From positions 4,967,501 to 5,031,500 of the forward strand of contig OY783193.1 of assembly GCA_963678675.1 (NCBI GenBank): DNA of 64,000 nucleotides, read 5' to 3'. This DNA comes from Xiphydria camelus. Taxonomy: Eukaryota > Arthropoda > Insecta > Hymenoptera > Xiphydriidae. Below the pieces are notes generated by a model, which saw nothing but the letters and a program-made list of their open reading frames with translations, was not told the DNA's origin and made no database searches. A program made the translations under genes and the position numbers. This document shows, piece by piece, positions 58,857-64,000 of this stretch. How positions within the stretch are numbered: the first letter of the stretch is position 1; every line of letters begins with the position of its first letter.

Positions 58857-59108
58857 GTTCTGAGAAATAAATTTGCTTCATCGAAATGAACGTGTTTTCG
58901 AATAGTCCTAAGAGGAGTATATTTATTCGATTAGAATGAATATCGATTGGATGTACCTAAAGGTATGAATATTATTAGTTTAATTGAATATTATTTGGAT
59001 CAAAATGGTGTTTATTCGAATCAAATAAATGTACTTTTTTAGCATTATCCAAAAACATGTTTATATCGACCAAGCAAATCAGACTACCCTAACAATCTTT
59101 TTCTAATA
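58857..59108 (+). mobile_element. MITE, family L, directly adjacent to the family A copy
   Basis: 'tgttctgagaaataaatttgc', 'gtgttttcgaatagtccta', 'tttattcgattagaatga', 'ttgaatattatttggatca', 'agcattatccaaaaacatg' match 56990-57192. The left terminus is fused to the right end of the preceding element. Confidence 0.75.
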
Positions 59109-60119
59109 GCATAAAATAATGAATACAAATCAGAAGCATTCAATTCTCTCCACGCAGTCTGATCTATTACATAAATACATAACTGAATTGCCTTCTATTA
59201 CGTCGGCAATCGAAGTCTACAATTCAAAGTTATTGAAAGCACTTGACGTTTGGTACTCCATCGCGAGGTTTCGTCAAAGGATCAATTAAACGGTATAAAT
59301 AGAAGCAGGCGAAATGGACTAATTGGAAATAATCCTCTCTCGCGGTTAGTTTCCACTTCCAGCAGCCCTAATATATTTGAACCGATATTCCGCGTGGATC
59401 AATTTGTATGCACCCGATGTAAGGCGAAACGATGCGACCACGAGCGCGACATACTTTTCGAAAAGTACTTATCCAAGTTTTCTCACGACTGGCGGCGGTA
59501 GTCTTTCCGTCGGGACTTTTCTCTCGGCGAGGACGAGGGGGCGATCCCCCGGAACCTGCGACAGACGCGACGAACCGTATTCACATCCCTTCGTGCATGT
59601 TTAAAATCTTGCTGCGATACGAAACTTTCGTTCCCTGGCACAGGACTTCCTTTTTTTCTCGGACGACTGTTTAACGAGATACGTCGTTCGTTGTTTCGAA
59701 TAAGGGGTGAAGTTTCCAATTTTTTTTACCGTTTCGCCCGCGCCCAGGGTCCCACGGCAATTGCTTCTTCGTCGCGGCGGGGCGAGATGGTGTGGCGCGA
59801 CCAAGAGTTGCTTTCAAAATGCGTTTAGATCTCGGCTACCTGTCGCGCGAAAATCCTCTCTCGAGAGTATTCACTCCGTATTCGCGATTCCTCGCCTTCG
59901 CGTGGTCGCGAAATGCGGACTACGGGGACGACTATAAATTACTCGTTGTTTATCACTATTTAGCGAATCTATGTATGCACGTATGGTGTACATTTACCAA
60001 GGGCCACATCCATTTATCTCCGTTATTTGTCATTTCATCCAGACTAGGCTCCTTTTTTGTCTACCTGTTTAGGCCTTGTTAAATGTTAGCATGTGGAAAC
60101 ATGATTATTCCATTTCTGG
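59109..60119. other. No gene seen
   Basis: GC-rich 59480-59930 with short frames in all phases; AT-rich flanks. Confidence 0.4.
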
Positions 60120-60574
60120 GCCCCCATGGGGCACAAATGTGGAAGTTCCTATTATGAATTTCACAGCTAAACACCCGATCGTGGCCTTTATTTCCTGAGG
60201 GTAGCTAAGGACATTTTCTACACGGGTTCTTTATACAAATCCATAGTTTTTACCCGATCTCGATGAAATTTTGCACACGTGTGCTTTAAAACAAGACGGA
60301 AAATGCTGTCTACATTTTGTTTACAAAAACAAATCCCCACTACCCTTTCAACCCCCTTAAGCGAAATTAATACGTATAGACCATTTCAGTTTTTCGCAAA
60401 TATTTCAAAAACGGTAGGGAAATCGGCGAAAGTGGATAATAATATTCTGAAAGCCCATCAAATGTTCCGTCAAATGGCGTTGGACTGGTTTCGATTGGAC
60501 GATTATTACCTTACTACGGAAACCTTTTGCAAAACTAATTAAAACCCGGGCAATATGCCGGGTATACCAACTAG
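60120..60574 (+). mobile_element. Helitron-like 3' end
   Basis: The element ends with a stem-loop (CCCGgGCA / TGCCGGG, one bulged G, ATA loop, 60545-60562). It is followed after 8 nt by CTAG at 60571-60574 and host T. A 3' hairpin followed by CTRR and insertion before T are Helitron hallmarks. Upstream 'cgatctcgatgaaatttt' and 'aaaaacggtagggaaatcgg' are shared with 28530-28738. The 5' boundary is uncertain; no Rep/helicase is encoded. Confidence 0.65.
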
Positions 60575-61329
60575 TAGTTTATGCTTTTTCTTTGCAGAGA
60601 GACTTACTAAAAAAAATATGAAAATGGGGAATATAAGACGAAAGTTGTTCGTGACTTTGAAACGTCGATGTAAAAGATGACAAAATACAGAAATATCGAA
60701 GATGGGCAGGTTCTTTCTGAACGTTTATTTTCAGATCTGCAATCCATCTCGTTATCTCCGTTAAAAGCGACGACGTACTGTTGAGCTCGAGTTATTTCGA
60801 TGAAGCGTATAATGAGACTCTTCGGTCGTTCAATCTGCTTTCAGAATGAAAATGGCCTTCGTTAAAATGTATTACGTAACGCTGAAGATAAGCACGGTGT
60901 GTTTGCGTTGGCGATAGTTCTTAGAATGGTTTTTTAGGCGTTCAATAAAATACTCGATAAGATAATAATAAACAAGGTTGGGAATTTTTTAGCGGAAGCA
61001 TCTGTTTAGAGAAGGTGCAAATAAACAAATAACATATGGCATGTCACACATGTTTCGATTCTATGCTTGAAATCTTCTTCAGCTAAAATCAATATGTTTA
61101 GTAAATTCACAAAAAAAAAAGTTTTTCATAATAAAACGAATTAAGAAAACTGCATTAAGAGGGAGCTACGGAACAAAACCTAAATTTTGAAAGCAATTGA
61201 TTCACCGACTAATTCAAATGCGTCACGACAAATTGAGAATTCGCAAACTACCGCAAAATTGGAAGCAAAATTCGCCACGCACGATGAATCATTGATCGCA
61301 TTCTGTGAATCGGTAGTCCGAAAATTTTG
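60575..61329. other. No gene seen
   Basis: AT-rich unique DNA without repeat copies I could pair. Confidence 0.4.
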
Positions 61330-61540
61330 AATTTTTGAAATCTGATTTCAGATTCGTGATCAGCGACCCAAAAAAACCCACTTATACTAAATTTGGCATG
61401 AATCCGTCAATTTTCGAAAATCTCGTCCGCCATATTGGATCCGCCATCTTGAATTTTTGAAATCTGACTCCAGATTCATGATCAGCGACCCAAAAAACCT
61501 CCTATACCGAATTTGGTTTAAGTCGAATAAGCCATTAAAA
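61330..61540 (+). repeat. Satellite-like tandem repeat, about 121 bp period
   Basis: 'gaatttttgaaatctga', 'cagattc(g/a)tgatcagcgaccc', 'aaaaaacc' and 'ataccgaatttgg' versus 'atactaaatttgg' occur twice, starting at 61330 and 61451. 'ccgccatcttgaatttttgaaa' joins the units. Similar units occur in many arthropod genomes in my recollection. Confidence 0.7.
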
Positions 61541-61745
61541 ATGTCCTTCTAATTCAAGGAAATTTCCCACTGTGCTCCGCTGACCATAAAGGTCACATGA
61601 AAAAAATGGTCAAGGACATATTTGAATGTGAAATTTCCCGCTCTTTTCATTTCCGGTATCAAAAATAGGGGTTCGTATTTAAAAATATCAATTTGACCTT
61701 GATATGACCTTGAAAGTCATGGTCAAAGTCAAATCCAATATGACC
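61541..61745 (+). repeat. Repeat-derived DNA with tgaccttgaaagtcatggtcaa motif
   Basis: Several 'tgacc(a/t)t...aaggtcat' direct and inverted heptamers (61583-61600, 61693-61745) follow the satellite-like units and probably belong to the same or an adjacent repeat. Identity of the family not established. Confidence 0.5.
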
Positions 61746-62010
61746 ATTGGGTAGCCAGGGAAAGATCCTAAAAATTTTGCATTAAACATTTCTCTTTAAA
61801 ATGATTTCCCGCTGAGATAATTAGCCGTACCGGGACTTTTTGAAGACCCTGTATAGTGACTGCCCGTCGTCTGACCACTACCAAGAGCCAAGAGCCGTGG
61901 GCCGGAAGCCGCGAGTCGAGTGCCGAGAAGGTCGGCGCCATCTGGCGTCTGGCCGCCACAGCGTGACTGGTCGCCACACATTTATAATTGAAGTGGTCAG
62001 AAGCAAAAGT
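61746..62010. other. No gene seen
   Basis: 'gactttttgaagaccctgtata' at about 61834-61856 resembles an ACCCTGTATA transposon end. A 28 bp stretch 'ataattgaagtggtcagaag...agtgcct' (61985-62013) recurs inside the neighbouring inverted repeat. Confidence 0.4.
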
Positions 62011-62750
62011 GCCTCTGGCAGTTCATTCATCATTTTGCCTTCTCTCTTCGGTCTGGTCTATCTATTAATATAACTACTTATAGGTGCACATTTATCTATA
62101 GAAATGACATTTATACCTTATGATACTTATTAGGTGAATGCAATCCAACGAGGGCAATTTATGTACGAAAATAACGCTAAATGGCAAATTCGCTTTGTTA
62201 GACTTCACAAAGCCTTACAGGCTAATCTCATTGATGTTTTATTAATTTAAGGAAGATAATTGAAGGGGTCAGAAGTAAAAGTGCCTAAGTGATATTTTTG
62301 GTGAAAATGACCTAAGTACAGATTCGTGTTCTCAGTGTTCCTGAGAATTTTAATTTTCATAATCAAATTATAGAGCTTTTATCCGATAGGTTGATTATGG
62401 AAATTAGAATTCTCAGAAACACTGAGAACACGAATCTGTACTTAGGTCATTTTCACCAAAAATGTCACTTAGGCACTTTTGCTTCTGACCCCTTCAATTA
62501 TCCTCCTTAAATTAATAAAACGTCAATGAGATTAGCCCGTAAGACTTCGTCAAGTCTAACAAAGCGAATTTGCCATTCAGCGTTATTTCCGTACATAAAC
62601 TGCCCTCGTTGAAGTGCATTCACCTAATAAGTATCATTAGGTATAAATGTCATTTCTATAGATAAATGTGCACCTATAAGTAGTTATATTAATAGATAGA
62701 CCAGACCCCCCGAAGAGAGAAGGCAAAATGACGAATGAACTGCCAGAGGC
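62011..62750. mobile_element. 740 bp inverted-repeat (foldback) element
   Basis: GCCTCTGGCAGTTCATTC at 62011 is mirrored by GAATGAACTGCCAGAGGC ending 62750. Similarity of the arms continues inward almost to the centre near 62380, with few mismatches. A 28 bp block 'ataattgaaggggtcagaag...aaaagtgcct' occurs in both arms (62256 and about 62480-62506), and once more just left of the element (61985). No coding. The high identity of the arms suggests recent origin or gene conversion. Confidence 0.9.
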
Positions 62751-64000
62751 CGTTGGAGAAATGTCCTATATACATAGGTACGGATATAAAGTTCCCGTTG
62801 ATGTGTGTGCGAACCTCAGGCAGTAGTAACGTACCGCCGAGGCAGTTAACGATGAAACAATAACGGTGTCGTAGCGTCGTAAAGCGGTATCGTTAATGAA
62901 AACGAGTAAATAAGAGCGTCGACTGCTTCTCTCCACGAGCAACTAATATAGAGCTTACACCGACGAGTTTAAGATTACTTCGAAATAACGTCGTACTTCT
63001 GGAGTTTTGCTGATTATTCCGGGGATACCAATGGTGAGATCGTAGGAAATTAACTCTCTTAACTTATCTCCGAGCTCCTTTCAGTCTACAGAATTCATCT
63101 GCAACTTTTGCCCTCTTTTAAAGCAATCTCAATATTGCATTTCGCACTGATGAAATCAAGTTAAACTCGGGTAATTTTCAGAAAATTAATTGTATTCTCG
63201 CTAATGGATATCCTATTAGGGACTAACTACGAATATAACGGGAAGTAATGTAATTTTTTGTTCGACCTGTCTATGCATACTATAGCCATGTCGTACGATA
63301 TTCTATTTCAATCAGAGCGCAATAGCTCGGATGATTCTAACAGAAATGATCAAGATTAGAAGGGCTGTAGAATAAGGTATTAATAACAGGGAAGGTATAG
63401 CTGTACTGCATGATTCTATTTTAATCGATCGGCGATGGTTTGGACGGTTCCAACAGACGCGTTCGATATGAGAGAAGAATTATTAAGGTATATATAAGTG
63501 GAACTATTATTACAAATGGAACAGATTTCATTGATTTAATTTAGCCCGGAGCTATTATTTAATTGTATCGTAATATCAAGCTTTAGGAACTCCATAGACC
63601 CGTAGTCATATAATTCCTATTAGTCCGTATTCATGTGGAAGTTTGCTCGAAACTTGAGAACTTTTCTAACTAATTTTCATATGACTTTTTATGAACTTCG
63701 TGGAAAGGTTATAGGATAAAAAATATCAAGGAAAGTCTAGTAGTTCCGTCGACACATTAACGGCTCTTGACTATTATTATTTTAACAACCAAGAAAATTA
63801 GGAGCCGTTAAAGGCCGTCACACACACATATCCGGATTTACTTCTCTACCCAACTTTCCCCTATACTTTCCTCATATTATACGCGATTTCCCGACATAAA
63901 AAGTGAACCCGGACGAAACTGGGTCATAGAAGCTCGCATATATAATAGATGAATCGAGGTTCGTATTATGAATCTCTTGCAATAAAAAGTCACCCCCCCT
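62751..64000. other. No gene seen
   Basis: Mostly AT-rich unique DNA to the end of the window. No exon, RNA gene or repeat copy recognised. The window ends in a short C run. Confidence 0.4.

Larger units (their letters stand above)
10531..64000 (+). other. Putative first intron of the FKBP gene and/or intergenic DNA
   Basis: The FKBP exon ends in a GT donor at 10531. By eye I searched for the next conserved parts of the protein (DRDQPFTFQ, GQVIKGWDQG, GEKRKL, GYGDxGAG, a KDEL-like end) and found none on the + strand. The whole stretch is dominated by MITEs, microsatellites and unique non-coding DNA, with no other convincing exon. It may be one long intron, or the intron may run out of the window. 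An assembly break or rearrangement is also possible. Confidence 0.35.

Overview
This 64 kb window looks like nuclear DNA from an insect, most plausibly a hymenopteran (ant, bee or wasp type). That assignment is an inference. It rests on a spliced insect-style FKBP gene, strong alternation between CpG-rich GC-rich blocks and AT-rich blocks, no CpG depletion, many microsatellites, and a very dense load of short non-autonomous DNA transposons. Nothing suggests a prokaryotic or viral genome: there are no operons, no long ORFs and no CRISPR array.

Only one protein-coding segment is convincing. It is the first coding exon of a secretory-pathway FKBP-type peptidyl-prolyl isomerase (insect Fkbp14/FKBP2-like) on the + strand at 10283-10530. 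The exon encodes a signal peptide and the first part of the FKBP fold, and ends at a good splice donor. An Inr and a DPE lie at canonical spacing just upstream, and the DPE overlaps the start codon. No second FKBP exon was found in the remaining 53 kb, so 10531-64000 is either a very long first intron or contains a break I cannot see.

The rest is non-coding and repeat-rich. Region by region: 1-5300 holds an A-family MITE pair, a 1.6 kb inverted-terminus element carrying a 5S rRNA-like insert, and a 290 bp foldback. 5300-10250 is mostly unique DNA, becoming CpG-rich towards the FKBP start. 11500-16700 has MITEs, a 700 bp pyrimidine-skewed tract and a TTAA-flanked piggyBac-type MITE. 18000-25300 has several MITE families and a local 84 bp duplication. 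26500-34600 has transposon tails, a three-unit degenerate tandem repeat, a pre-miRNA-like hairpin and more MITEs. 37000-38760 and 41890-42640 are nested composites in which older MITEs were interrupted by younger ones. 43900-59100 has further copies of the same families. 60100-62750 has a Helitron 3' end, satellite-like repeats and a 740 bp inverted repeat.

The most interesting pattern is that about ten MITE families with unrelated interiors share nearly the same terminus, (TA)CACNGAGAAAAA, often flanked by TA. This suggests that one transposase system, not encoded in this window, mobilised many different cargoes. A second group uses TTAA targets and CCCT-like ends (piggyBac type).
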